Below the pieces are notes generated by a model. That model ran no database searches. It saw only the letters and a program-made list of their open reading frames with translations, and was not told where the DNA came from. Shown piece after piece: positions 1 through 11,808 of a stretch of DNA of 64,000 nucleotides. The translations under genes and the position numbers were made by a program. Within the stretch, counting starts at the first letter, position 1; each line of letters starts with the position of its first letter. Source of the stretch: Ananas comosus (lineage: Eukaryota; Streptophyta; Magnoliopsida; Poales; Bromeliaceae); contig NC_033623.1 of assembly GCF_001540865.1 (NCBI RefSeq), positions 16,485,896-16,549,895 of the forward strand, written 5' to 3'.

Positions 1-564
1 TTAGGCCGTTGGATGATTTGGGATATTGTTGCCTCTTCGGGATTTGCGATGGCTGAGTACGACAGCGACCCCGAGGAAATAATAATGCACTCTATAACTT
101 GCGGAGCAAACGCGGTGCTCGTGTTGCGAGTTACTAAAATTAATAATAAAATCAAAAATTAAATTGAATTGAATTTGAGGAGAGTCCGTCGCTTTCATTT
201 CCTATGGGCCATGGATATGCATATATGCATATCGTGTGGGTTTTTTTTTTTTTCAGATAAAAATATTTATGAAGCTCGTCTAGAAACCGAGTGGCGTGTG
301 ACTTTTGTATTTTGTGGTGAGGAATTGCTGGGTGGAGATAAATGCAGCATTTATTTGGTCCTAAATCTACACTTCTTCTGCACTCTCTCCTACTTCCATT
401 CCTACGTTCTTTGAAGCTTCAGCCTCCTTGTTTGTTTCATAATTGTGTTAATTTATTTATGGTAAGATCCCCCCATCCACAAACAATATTAATTAGCAAA
501 ACATGGGCATTGTAATTTGCAATATTAATTCTCACAATAATGCAGGTCACTCTACCTCCCTAAG

Positions 565-596
<32 letters not shown>

Positions 597-1150
597 ATAA
601 AAAAGTTTAAGCTGACAAACTAAATTCTATATATAAAATATACATATTATAAAGAAAAAATAATTAATTAAATCAAAAATAAATTATATTTTAAAAATAA
701 ACTGATATATAGAAAACAGGTAGAAACTTTTAAGTTGACAGATATAATTAGAAAAAAACTAAAAACAAAGTACTATCCAATTAAACAACCTGTTTAGTTG
801 TGTAACTAAATAGTGAAATACAAACTCATATTAAAGCTATAGCAGGGGAAGGAAGAGAAAAAGCAAAAAAACAAAGGGAAAATTAAAAAGGAAGAACAGC
901 GTCGCTATCAGTACCGAGACCTCATCATTTTCCGGTAAAGAAAACAAAAAGGTCACCATGCCTTTCTCACTGCCCGCCTTTCTTCTGGAAATGTATGAAA
1001 CTCCGCTCCGCGCCAACGCCCTCGTCACCCATCACATGCAACCTCCTCCCCACACCCTTTTAAATCCTCTCTTCCTAAAATACCCCTCCGAGGTTCGCTC
1101 GAGCCTGCCTCCTTAACTACCCCTGCCGCTGTAATAATCTTATCTAGAGA
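1..1150. other. Intergenic, AT-rich, no gene seen
   Basis: No open frame here looks like a protein. The stretch is AT-rich and contains an (AT)n microsatellite at about 565-591, a perfect 20-base palindrome at 214-233, and poly-purine/poly-A low-complexity sequence up to about 900. From about 900 the composition becomes more GC-rich as it approaches the promoter of the gene at 1254. Confidence 0.6.
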
Positions 1151-1153
1151 GGG

Positions 1154-1192
1154 GTATAAAGGTAAAAGCACCTGCCCTTCCGACCTATTTAA
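1154..1192 (+). promoter_or_regulatory. Candidate TATA boxes of the 1254 gene
   Basis: A TATAAAG at 1155-1161 and a weaker TATTTAAT at about 1185-1192 lie 60-100 bases before the ATG at 1254. Use of the first would place an out-of-frame ATG (1202) in the leader; use of the second would exclude it. The choice is inference only. Confidence 0.4.
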
Positions 1193-1253
1193 TTCTCGCA
1201 CATGGCTCAAGATTCCCAGTTCCCGAGCTCTCCTCTACTCGCCTCGCTCTCTA

Positions 1254-4200
1254 ATGGCGACCCAAGCGGACACGGAGGCGAAGCCAAAGCCAAAACCAAA
1301 GCCCTTGACCTCCGCAACCTCGATTTCGGAGGAATCGAGCTCCCTCCTCTCCTCCTACCTCGGCGTCGGCTTCGCTGTCTTCCTAGGGTTTCTCCCGAAG
1401 AACTCCTTATCGTACGTCGCGTCGCTCCAGTCGCGGAACCGGATCCTGGCGCTGAAGCTGTTCCAGGCTGAGGAGCAGCTACGGCAGCTGCGGTCGCGGC
1501 GGAAGGAGGACGCGAAGGCGAACGCCAGGGTGGTGGAGATCTTCGCCGGCCACCGCAACGGGTGGCGGGAGGAGGAGCGCCGCCTCTTCGGCGAGATCGA
1601 GGCCGCGGCGGAGGAGATCGCGGGGCTCCGGGCGCGGCTCGCCGAGGCGGAGGCGGCGACGGCGGAGATGAGGACGTGCGTGGAGCGGCTCGAGCGGGAG
1701 GTGGCGGAGCGTGACGAGATGATCGAGCTCTTGGCGAGGAGCAGGGACGGGGAGGGGGAAGACGAGGATCTCGGGGAGAAGGAGAAGGTAAACGGCGGGA
1801 CATGTGGGGATTTCAGGGGGACGGGGGCGAAGGTTCGGGTTTCGGAGAGGGCGGATCCGGCGCCGGAGGCCTGCTTCTTGGAGCGCAATGGGGAGTTGGA
1901 GTTGGATGAGATCGCCGCGCTCTACGCGCAGCAGAGTGGCTTTGGGACGGAGCTCTTTCCGCCGCAGGTCCATGCGGCGGCTCCGGTGGTGGCGTCCAAG
2001 CCATGGATCGAGAGGTCGAACGGGTGGCAGGTGAGCACAGGAGTATTAACCTTAGCTTTCCCGAGTTTTCAAATCGAGTGTGTGTGTGTGTACCTTTTTT
2101 TAAAAAAAAGAAAATTCTTCTAGTGAGCTATAAATTTATGAAAAATTAAAGGAGAAAAAATAATAAAAAAGTTTGGATGAGCTTTAGGAGTTCAGTGTTA
2201 ATGTGATGCGACTAGGAGTTGTTTGATAACCGTATAATACAGGAACTAAAAGGCGTCCATAATGTTTCTCGCCGTTTAAAAACTTATTCTTCTTATTATT
2301 ACTACTAATTTATTTTTGAATATACCGGGGATCACGTCGTTTCTTATTTTTGTTGCTTTTAGTATATTCGGTGGAAGGAATTGGGCCTGGGGCAACATTT
2401 TTATGAGCTTTATTCTGTCTAGAAATTCCTCACTCTTTCTTCACGAAAAGTATTCATTTTGATGTTTTTGCTAAGCACGATCTCTGATACTTTTTTGGGT
2501 TTGTTTTTAGGTCCTGCTTTTGAATTCATAATTTTTGTGAAGTTGACGATGACTAACATCTAAATTTGCTGAATCGGCAGTAATGAATGCTTTGTGTATA
2601 ATCCCATTTCCCCAATAGGGTTTATCCTACTGTAGAGTTCAGGTCGCTCTAGCTGATTTATTTTATGTGTGAAACAGCTTTTATCGCCGCTCATAGTAAC
2701 TAACCATACCTAGTCTGCAGTTGGTGATGCTAGAACTTAGTTACCTGGGCTATTTAGCTGTTATGGGGCTATCAAGGTTAATACCTCACCAATATCCTTT
2801 ACCCCTGGGAGTGGCTCCAATGCTATATGTAGTGTGGCCCAATTAGTGCACTAGTAATTAGCAACTTAATGGCCTTCACTGTATGGTCCAAAGTATCCAA
2901 GTATAATATATGAATACTGCCACTCTAGCCTCTCTTTATCCAACCATGTTTCATTTTGTTGTCTGTCGTGAAGCTATTTGGAGTGTGACAGTTACTTTTT
3001 CTTATTTATATTGTAGGGTGAAAATCTTCCGTAATTATTGTGGCTCTGAAAGTTTCCGAGGCTTGCGCTTATTTGACTCGTATAGTTTGATACCAGAATA
3101 CGAAATATGAATCCTGGCTTTTAGCTCATATTTTTAGGATTCAACTTAATACCTTTCATGGTTGGAAGAATCAATTGGATCAGTTACTTTTTTTTAATAC
3201 TAAGAATGTAGATGCCACTACCAATGATCAAGTTAGTAATCTTTTAAATCACTTGAACTTAGTGCTGTCACATGCTTCTTGTCCTGCTTTTGCTGTATTA
3301 TATTAAGGATGAATGTTTTTTGTCCTGCTCATGCTAAGGAGCTAATGTCAACAAAGAAATTCTTACTTATCTGATCTTTAATTTTGGTAGGACACACAAT
3401 ATGATTCACTAGAGTCAACATACAACATAAAGCATCTCGTACCAAGGTAAAATTACAGTTGAGCAGTTCAATTTCAGATATAGCGAAATTTTTGATTTGG
3501 TACTTAATGTTTAATGCATCTTTTCAGGAGGGAGTCCCCTTGGAAGGTTGATGGTGAATCATCAGGAGTCCCTGCTAAGCTCAAACTACTCGAGCAGGAA
3601 TTAATTAACCTGGAAAAGGTGGGAAAAGGAGATTTGTCCAAGATACCAACATTGATGAGAAAACAGGCTAAAAGATATCAATCACTTGCTGGGAAAATTG
3701 ATGATCTGTGCAGAAGAATGGTAGGTTCAAATCTTCCAATCCTCAGTACTTTGTTGATATTTCTTACGGTAGCATATTTCATCTACAGTTGCCAAAAGAA
3801 AAGAAGATTAAAAAGGGGGGGGGAGGGAGGAGATTGTGCTTGTGTGTGTGTGTGTTCTAATTGTATAGTCACACTTGGTGTCATCTGCTATGGCAGTTTC
3901 ATATGGACCTCCTGATAATTTAGTTAATGCTGGAGCACAATTCCTGTTTTGCCAAATTATTGTTCCAACTTGTAAGAAAAGAAATGCCAAAGCTAGATGA
4001 TGATAAGAAAAATGATGAAAGGCATATATTACAGTGACAAGTAGTCTGAATATAGTGAAAATCCACGCTAGCAGTTTAGTTCTGTATTGTCCGTAGAGGA
4101 GACTAGTTCTTATTATTATTACCAAGTCAGACTAGCTCTTATTATTGCCAAGTCTCTCAATTGTAGCATGTCTCTGAAATCTGTGGTAAATCTATTATGA

Positions 4201-4890
4201 ACTATCAAACTGCCAATCTTAGTTATACTAGTGGATACTTTATAGAGTAAAAGAAGCTATATAAAGTGTTAAGCTTAAGGAAGTGACAAAATCAGTTGTC
4301 TCATATTGACACACACTGCTGATATTACCTTCCAAATCCATTCCCTCTGTTCCGGATAACGCCAAGATTGTTTTTTGTTGTAATCAAATTTATCTTAGCT
4401 GACCTTAATGATGCAATGCTTATTATGCTCTTCCAAAGTATATTTTGCTTTGTGTATACTTGCAAAATTTGTACTTCAGATACCATCTCCTAGTGACGTA
4501 ATGCTGTATTGAGCTAAAATTTCTACTCTTCTCCAGCAAGTTACTGATCCGTGTGACCCGACCCTCAGCCCTGAGTTCCGAACTCAACGGCAAACTGAAT
4601 TCTTGCTCGAAGCATTCCAGCTCCAAAACCGTGCCACAGAAACAAGAGACAAGCTTAACGCTCTCCAAACTGAGACCGCAAAGTGCAGCTTCGGGGACGA
4701 ATTAACAGCGCAGGCAAAGTTGAACACGAGAAGATCTCTCGATTCCATCAGGAGCAACTTCAAGGAAATTCAGAGAAATCTGGAGATATGGTTGGCGAGA
4801 ATTATGGGCGACCTGGAGGGCATCTTGGCCCGGGACGGTGCTTCACGCGTAAGGGATTTCTATTTATCTCCTTACCCCTTTGTGCGATAA
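1254..4890 (+). CDS. Coiled-coil protein of unknown function, 459 aa, 4 exons
   Basis: I do not recognise a named family. Four exons join in frame with GT-AG borders: 1254-2030, 3391-3446, 3528-3720 and 4537-4890, giving 459 residues. The N-terminus is a Lys/Pro-rich stretch followed by a hydrophobic segment (residues about 33-56, with the motif VGFAVFLGFLP), which could be a membrane anchor. Residues about 58-170 are rich in Glu, Arg, Ala and Leu with heptad spacing, a strong coiled-coil signature. The last exon is also helical and charged, ending with a short Tyr/Phe-Pro tail. The first exon is very GC-rich while later exons are AT-richer, typical of monocot genes. The start at 1254 is chosen because it opens the only frame that splices onward; an earlier ATG at 1202 is in another frame. 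Family membership and function would need a homology search. Confidence 0.8.
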
Positions 4891-6141
4891 ATTTATGCCA
4901 CTATGCATTGATCTAGTTAGTATTCCCTGATTGACCTTTTGGTGCTAGTTAAGTTGTATAGGTGACTTCTACCTATTTCGGAGCACTAACCGCATTTTGA
5001 GATATGCGTAGGCTGTAAATGTGCAAATGTGATATACACGGTGCCTGTTTTTAACGAGCACATATGACATGCGCTTGTATATTCTTAACATTTGAGAAAA
5101 AACTTCATCCCCGCCCATTGTTCCCCGTAATTAAGCTCGTTAACTTCGTATAAACATGTACCCATTTTCAGTTCCCACTTACGAGATAACTATGTGCTGT
5201 TTTTTTTTAAGTCTTCGTCTGTATTTAGCATCTTTGCAATTTCCTAGCAACCGTAAGCAGACCATAAACAATTCTAGTGTTTGCTATTTATTAGCTAAAC
5301 CTGAACAGTTTGCTGCATGTGGGGTTGGTTACGTTACTCGCGTGGGTCTTTAATTAATGTACTAGGAAATAACTCTTGGAGGCTACCTCCTATGTGAGGG
5401 GAGTTTTTTTTTTTTTTGTCCGTAGCCCTAAGGACTTGAATCATCGTAACAGCTTGTTGCGTAGTGATAGCTAACAGTTAGATAACAATGAATGCCTTCA
5501 ATTATTGCTGGTTGGTGGATTAGGTATGGTTTGGCTCACATCGACGGTAATCGCAGCTGGGCCATAGGCTGCAATAGGACGCAGCACTTATGACGTAGGC
5601 CTAGTAAAGACCTGTTCTAAAGCCATGCTATTTGTGCTACGAGTAAGATCGCCCACGAACTGCTAATAAATTTATCACATGCGATTAGAAATGAAACTTC
5701 ATAGTAAAAACAAATGAGACGTTTACGGCGGTTAACAACAAGAAGCATAATTCTCCTCACAAATGTTCATCACGGACAAAGTAAATGCTACTTATAAGCA
5801 AATACAACTATATAATGAGGCAAATTGTAGTACTACTGCAAAGTACTACGGCAATTAACCACAGCATTTGGGTTGCTTCTCATTACCGAGAAAATAAACC
5901 AAACAAGATGACAAGCATCACAATTCCTCGCCCGAGAATGTCCAATAGCTTCAGGTCATAGTAACCTCAAGATGGCAAATAATTGAAATCAGCAGAACAA
6001 GGGCAAAATTCTTACAAGTTATGGCAAAGATTTAAGAATACTGTAGATGTACTCCTAAGTTCGACAAAAAAAACCCAAACAAACCAACAGTCAACTACAA
6101 AGAGACATAGCAGCATGAATAAAAGTGCGAGCTTCGTTTCA
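4891..6141. other. Convergent intergenic spacer
   Basis: This lies between the 3' ends of the coiled-coil gene (+) and the eL13 gene (-), so it holds both 3' UTRs. A T-run at about 5405-5418 and several short AT-rich stretches are present. I see no open frame with protein-like composition and no RNA gene. Confidence 0.5.
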
Positions 6142-7426
6142 TTATTTCTTCTCCTCCTTTTCTGCCTCAGCAGCCTTCTTCAACCTGACTCCAACCTGGC
6201 GCTGGTTCATCCTCTCAACACGGAGCTTGGCGTAAGCCTTGAAGGATTTCATCTCATCTGTGACCTTCACGAGCTCCACAGATGGTTTATCATGAACAAT
6301 AGGCATGTATTGTCCCTGTACCTGAGTGGCAGTTGCAAGCTCCTCAGGAGCAGAATCACCAGCCTGAAAGAGAACAGGGAACGGTCAGAATGTGCCGAGT
6401 CATATTCACAATCAATGGCATAAAAGCAGCCTTACAAATTATTAATAGACATACTAGCTAACATCAATCAAATAAATACTAATTTTTCGTTTTTATTACC
6501 TTGAACTTGCGGGCACGCCTCGGGAAGATAACTAACTTGGCCTTGTAAGTTTTGAGCCTCTGAATGTTTGCTTGGAGCCCTTCGAGGGAGCGGTTCTTCC
6601 TGCGGTGGTCTACTGCAATGCCAATGGTGGGCGCAAGCTTCTTTGGGATGCCCGCTGCCTGCGTACATTCAATGCATGTCGCCGCAGATGTATAAGTAAC
6701 AAATAGTGACGAAGGAGCTCATCAAAAACACAATTAGAAAAACAGCATAGACTGATAGACTTCATTCACTCAGCTCTATCCACTTGAATTCCCAATCAAT
6801 GCACCCAAGACCAAATCAAAGAGTGGAAGTTCAATATGTCATGAGGAGAAATATGCAGGTAAAAATATCAACATTACTTTGATGTTTTGATTTCCAGGCC
6901 ACATTTTCCATATTGGAAGACCTAAAGCCAAATATCAAAGGCTATCATCTTAGGGTGCAAGAGAATGCAAATAACTCATTTCCAGAATCATTTTCCAGTA
7001 GCGAGTCAAATCAAAAAATGGGTTTGTTTACGTGTCCTATCCTAATAGAAAACAGAATTACACGCCAATTTTGAAACTATCTTGTGAAGGAAAAAAAATA
7101 TTGATGTTTTATCTCTTAACAAGGATCCATAAAATCGGCTGGAGCATTTGATATGTTAGCTTCTCTACTCAAGAGTTCCTCTAAATTATGTCATGCTATA
7201 TTAACTGAACCACAAGAGTGTATCTTACCTTAAGCTCCTCAAGCGTAAAACCTCTGCCCGCTCTAGATTTCATGTTGTACTTGAGAGTTTGACATTGGAC
7301 AATCGGACGGAGAGGTCCAGCAGTAGGACGAGGGAAAATCTTCACAGCCTTCTTCTGTCTAGCTGCATAAACAACGAGTGATACAAAAAGAATATAAGTG
7401 TATGTACTCACTAAATTCGGATATGA

Positions 7427-7500
<74 letters not shown>

Positions 7501-7620
7501 GAGGGGCCTACCCATGCGTCTCCTGGTCTTGCGGGCAGGCTGGTTGAACCAAGTCCTTACATAATTTTGCCAGTGCTTCCTAAAGTGCCCATTCGGCACA
7601 ACATTGTTATGTTTGACCAT
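6142..7620 (-). CDS. RPL13: 60S ribosomal protein eL13 (L13/BBC1), 207 aa
   Basis: This encodes a structural protein of the large subunit of the cytosolic ribosome. Four coding exons read on the minus strand: 7620-7512, 7362-7229, 6658-6500 and 6363-6142; phases match at every junction and give 207 residues, the usual plant length. Recognisable family segments are [17 protein letters not shown] at the start, [48 protein letters not shown], and a Lys/Glu-rich tail with [12 protein letters not shown] before the stop. No lesion is seen, so it should be functional. A non-coding first exon precedes it near 8245-8310. Intron 1 starts only about ten bases upstream of a long compound microsatellite. 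Identification is very secure; exact UTR ends are not. Confidence 0.95.
7430..7500. repeat. Compound (GT)n(GA)n microsatellite
   Basis: About 30 bases of GT repeats pass directly into about 38 bases of GA repeats and then a G-rich tail. It lies in intron 1 of the eL13 gene, whose 5' splice site is at 7511-7510, so on the transcript it is a CU/CA-rich tract just after the donor. Confidence 0.95.
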
Positions 7621-7632
7621 AGTTCCTTAACC

Positions 7633-8310
7633 TAAACCCCCAAAAAAGACAACATTTGTAAGATGTTTTGCATACGTAGAACTGATTTTGATAGCAGTAT
7701 TATCTCCATATCATACTAAATTTTGCATCCCACGATTTCTTCTAAAATTACATACTACCTCTACGTAAAACAAACCACTGTCCCCAAAATGAGAGTAACA
7801 ATGGGACTTCGAAAGCACATAAAAAGCAAAGACAAACTAGCGCTTGTTTGCACCAAAAAAGAAATTGCTTGTTAAGTCACAATCTCGACAACTCTAATAC
7901 ATACCAAGGCACTCATAAACTTTAATCTGATTATAAGAACTCTAAAAATTATGAACATCCTACAACTCCACCGTTTCACTAAACTCCCCTGACAACAAAG
8001 CCAACATTGTAATCTAGTTGATGTTCACATTATACTAGAATAAGCACAAACATGTTTGAATTATTCAAACGCTAATACAATAATCTGCATACAGCAATCT
8101 TTTAAAAGATCTACGTATACAAAATTAATGTTACTAAAAAAGCAAAATTCATACAAATAATAGTCGAGATAATATCTCAAATCAGATCCCAACATTCAAA
8201 GCATCGGAGAGGGCGATTAAAAGAAGGAATCGACGAGATCTCACCAGAGGGAGGCGCTTCCGCCGCGGCTTTGGAGCTCTTTCTCCTACGCCTGCAAAAA
8301 ACGCCGCCAC
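7633..8310 (-). other. RPL13: eL13 5' leader exon and leader intron
   Basis: On the minus strand a leader exon from about 8310 ends at a GTGAGA donor (exon end 8245), and an acceptor TTTAG lies about a dozen bases before the ATG at 7620. The leader intron is therefore about 0.6 kb. Leader introns near the start codon are common in plant ribosomal-protein genes. The 5' end of the exon is estimated. Confidence 0.6.
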
Positions 8311-8573
8311 GGAGGAGAGAAGAGTGTTGAAACCCTAGCTATATATATATATAGAGGAACATATGATGCGGTGTGGATCGACTAGTCTAAGTGGATCCGA
8401 ACCCGAATTCCTGTACCCGCATCCGGGAGTAATGAGCCCTTCGAATAATCTCGGCCCAGCCCACTGTTTTAATGGGCCGGGTCAAAACCGCGCCTGCTAA
8501 TAAACGAGATCCGGCCGAAATTGCCGCAGCAAATACACCACACGGTCCACACCACAGCGTTGTCACCACCGCG
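8311..8573. promoter_or_regulatory. Divergent promoter of eL13 and ankyrin gene
   Basis: The eL13 leader and the ankyrin-gene start point away from each other with about 260 bases between them. Three site II-type elements (TGGGCC/T or its complement) lie at 8453-8458, 8458-8463 and 8473-8478. An AAACCCTAG telobox-like motif with a TATATATA run is at about 8331-8354, oriented for eL13. Site II plus telobox is a known combination in plant ribosomal-protein promoters. The bidirectional role is inferred from spacing. Confidence 0.6.
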
Positions 8574-10816
8574 ATGGGAAACCCTAGTCGAAGGGGGTCG
8601 GCGCGCGGCGGAGGGGCCGGCGAGTCGGAGATCCACGCGGCGGCGCGATCCGGCGATCTCCGCACGGTGGAGTCCATTTGCAACTCCAACCCCCTCGCCA
8701 TCAACTCCCGCGACCGCCACTCCCGTACCCCGTATCCTCCCGTTCGGTCCTTTCCTTTTACCTTTTTGAAATCGTTTATATAGAGTTATAAATTGATTCA
8801 GGGGAGCTAGGGAGTAATCTTTGTTGTTCTTATTGATCGATTCATATTGCTTCCCTTTTTTTCTGTTAATTTGTAAGTTCAAGTTGCGATGTTAACGGAT
8901 TTTGAGATGACCCATTATGCCAATTCTGTGAAGGAAACTTCTTTTCTCTTTTGCGGCATTTTGGGGACCGTTTGGTTTGATGTAATTAGAAAGACAGTGT
9001 ATATAGAAAAATGCATGCAGTTAGAGATGCAGTAGTTATTTATAAGTACATATATCTCATTTGGATAGATGCAGTAGAAAGTGTTGTAATTATAAATAAT
9101 TTCATTTGGTTGCATGTGGTCAAGTAGTACGTTTGTAAAATTTTAGCACTTTATATATGGTGATGAGATTATCTGTAATATAGAAAAAAATTGTTCAAAA
9201 AGTAATTAAGGAGATAAGCTTATCTCTTATTTAAAGTTACTCTTCTCAATTGCTGCAGTTGGAATTGCGACTAATTTTGACGTAGTTCCAACCGTTGCAA
9301 TTAGGCCTTCTCATCCAGTTCCAACTACAACACTTAGATTCAAGTGTATCAAATCAAACGCCGAATTTGAGTTTGTATATAGTTATAATTGTAGTGTAGT
9401 TACAACTATATATAACCAAGCAGCCCCTTAGAGCTGAAAATTGTAAGCTATAGAACGAATACGTTGGTTAATTTTGGCAGGTTTTACTTTTGATGGTCTC
9501 ACCTTTGGATGGAATTTGGCTTTTCTCGTTGTCATCTAGGTTAAGGGAAAAGTCGAACGCTTTTTATGTAGTGAATACTATTCGCTTCGAGAGGTAGAAA
9601 ATTGAGGTTATTTTAGATTTCTCACTTCATATCATGGAGCGTGCTATTGAGGCCTTCTTGCCTGTGTTGCATGGTTATAATCTTATCATTTCAAACAAAA
9701 ATGTAGAGTATTCCCGGAATGTCACAAGTTTGTTAGTCATAACCCTGCGCCCCCCCCAAATAAGATGTGAAATCTAAATATAAACTAGTTATGGGTAGTT
9801 GATTTTTCATGTTTTCTTTTAGATTGTATGACAAAAATCTGTGCTTTTAGTTGATTGGTGAAAAGTTATTCTTGGAGGTTATACACGAATATTAACTGGT
9901 ATATTGCTGACTAGTGGTTTTTTTTTAATAATAATCAGATATTGGTTCTTATAGTTTGGTTATATTTGACTACTGCAGTTTCTTATAAACCACTATGCAC
10001 AAGTTACAAGCTGTATGAAAATTTTGAATTTAGGTTCTGGACCTGTTTCCATATTTTCAAACTCTAATTGAAGTGCAGGACGGTTTGTGGCAACTGCTGA
10101 TGTTAGTAAATTACTTTGCCATATGAAATAAACTACGCATTCATCTGTTGCAATGCAAATGGTTTGCTATGCAAACTCAACTCTCAGCCTGTAAATGGAG
10201 ACCTAAGTATTATTTCCTTGACATCACTGATTCTGAACTGAGACTCCATTTAGCTGCATGGGCGGGGCAAACTGAGGTGGTGAGTTATCTATGCAAGCAC
10301 AAGGCCGATGTGGGAGCAGCTGCGATGGATGATACAGGAGCAATACACTTCGCCTCACAAAAGGGCCATACGGAAGTAGTTCGTGTGTTGTTATCAGCTG
10401 GGGTCTCTATTAAAGCTGGTAATAGGAAAGGTATGACCCCGCTACACTACGCTGCTCAGGGATCACATCTCGAGTTGGTCAAATATCTCGTGAGGAAAGG
10501 TGCGGATATCAAGTCGAAGACGAAGGGCGGACAAACTCCTCTTAATCTTGCAGAAAATGAGGAAGTCTGCGCTTTCCTGAAAGAATGCGAGCAGTCTTTG
10601 AAAAAAGGCAGTGAGTTGAATCCTAGCAAGAAAGCTGATGAATCTGTTTCAGAATCATCTGGAAAAGATAATGAAGCTGGAGAGAAGAAAGCTGCTGCAA
10701 TGGAGAAGAGGAAAGGTGAAGAGATTAACGAAGAGAGCTTTTTGGAACCAAAGAAGGCCAAAGTCTCTCTCGAGCACCTGATTAATGAAAATGATGAGCA
10801 GGATGCAGAAGAGTAA
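8574..10816 (+). CDS. Small ankyrin-repeat protein, 243 aa, 2 exons
   Basis: Exon 1 (8574-8731) and exon 2 (10243-10816) join across a 1.5-kb intron; the junction restores a perfect ankyrin motif, RTPLHLAAWAGQ, which confirms the splice. About four ankyrin repeats cover residues 20-150, with the typical TPLHYAA and GHTEVVRVLL helices. The C-terminal third is hydrophilic, rich in Lys, Glu and Ser, with a basic PKKAK cluster that may act as a nuclear signal. Ankyrin repeats mediate protein-protein contacts; the partner cannot be told from sequence. The start at 8574 has a good context (GCGATGG). An in-frame ATG at 8472 would add 34 residues but lies within promoter-like site II elements. A MITE-like element sits in the intron. 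Confidence 0.85.
8963..9427. mobile_element. MITE-like element in ankyrin-gene intron
   Basis: The left end GGGGACCGTTTGGTT and the reverse complement of the right end GGGGCTGCTTGGTT form an imperfect terminal inverted repeat about 15 bases long, enclosing about 465 bases of AT-rich non-coding sequence. The flanks are TTT and TTA, which would be a degraded three-base target duplication of the PIF/Harbinger (Tourist) type. Assignment to that superfamily is tentative. Confidence 0.45.
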
Positions 10817-11808
10817 TAGTTCTGATTAATTTTGGCAGAATTCACTTATACTTAGAAGAGGTTATTTTAATTCGCTTTCTGAAGTTTGGCCGGTAGAGCA
10901 GGACAGAGTTTAATTCTTGTACAAGTGCAGATGTGAAGATGATTACTTCCTCTTCTTCCGTGTAAATTGAGTTACAGAAATCAGTATGGAGTTTAGCATG
11001 TCATCATTAACTCTCCAGTTTATCCGTGGATGAAATTCATAAGAGTCAATTTGAGAAGTCTGAATCTCTCTTTGATAGAGGAGGATTCAAATCTGCCTTC
11101 AAGAGCATTTTTCAAACCCTCCTCTTAGTCTGTAATATATATGTATAATAGTACGAACTAATCGTTGGCATGAAGAGTGCATGGTAATGGCTAATTAGAT
11201 CATTTGAGTTGCTTCGTGCCATGGTAATGGCCAGTTAGATCATTTGATTTGTTCAGATTTTCAACTCTCTCATCTTCCTTGTGCTTGCATAGGTATGACG
11301 ATTGTTAGGCTGACATCTGGGAGGTCTTGTACAAGTGGAGCATACTGCAACTTATAGAGAGATTTTCAGGCATGCAAAAGTTTGGATTTGCAGTGCGAAT
11401 TAAGTGCGCTATGCAGAAGGACGAGCGTTCTCTGTTCCGTGGTTTAGTCATAGCTCTCTAGACAATGGAGAAGCCATTCTTGCTTAGTTGCACGGTTTCC
11501 TTCAGAAGGTTTCTTCAGCGCTCGTCTTAATGTAAGCAACAGAATTCCAAACTTTAACCTCACAGCAACCACAGACAGATAACGGAAGCAAACCAAGAGA
11601 GCTCTACAAATAAATTTAGATGAAAAATATAAGCTAATGGTAGCAAAAAAGATACCACATCACTGCAATTACAGAGACGTGGTGATAAATCACCGTGGTA
11701 TCCTACCTTCTACTTCTCCTATCAAAAATAACACCAAAAAAATAAATGAATAAAAAAAAACTCAACATTATTCAATGCCTAAATCTAGGACATGAATCAT
11801 CTCAAAAT
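10817..11808. other. Convergent intergenic spacer
   Basis: This holds the 3' UTR of the ankyrin gene and the region downstream of the uS3 pseudogene. A short direct repeat, GCCATGGTAATGGC-like, occurs around 11179-11232. No protein-like frame or RNA gene is visible. Confidence 0.5.

Noticed and set aside
1207..1973. Long antisense frames opposite the coiled-coil gene's first exon
   Set aside because: High GC content makes all frames open; the products are Arg/Pro/Ser-rich and do not splice onward. The sense frame has coherent exons.
8472..8573. In-frame upstream ATG adding 34 residues to the ankyrin protein
   Set aside because: This ATG overlaps a site II promoter motif, and the added residues look like leader sequence. 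The start at 8574 has a better context. Not fully excluded.
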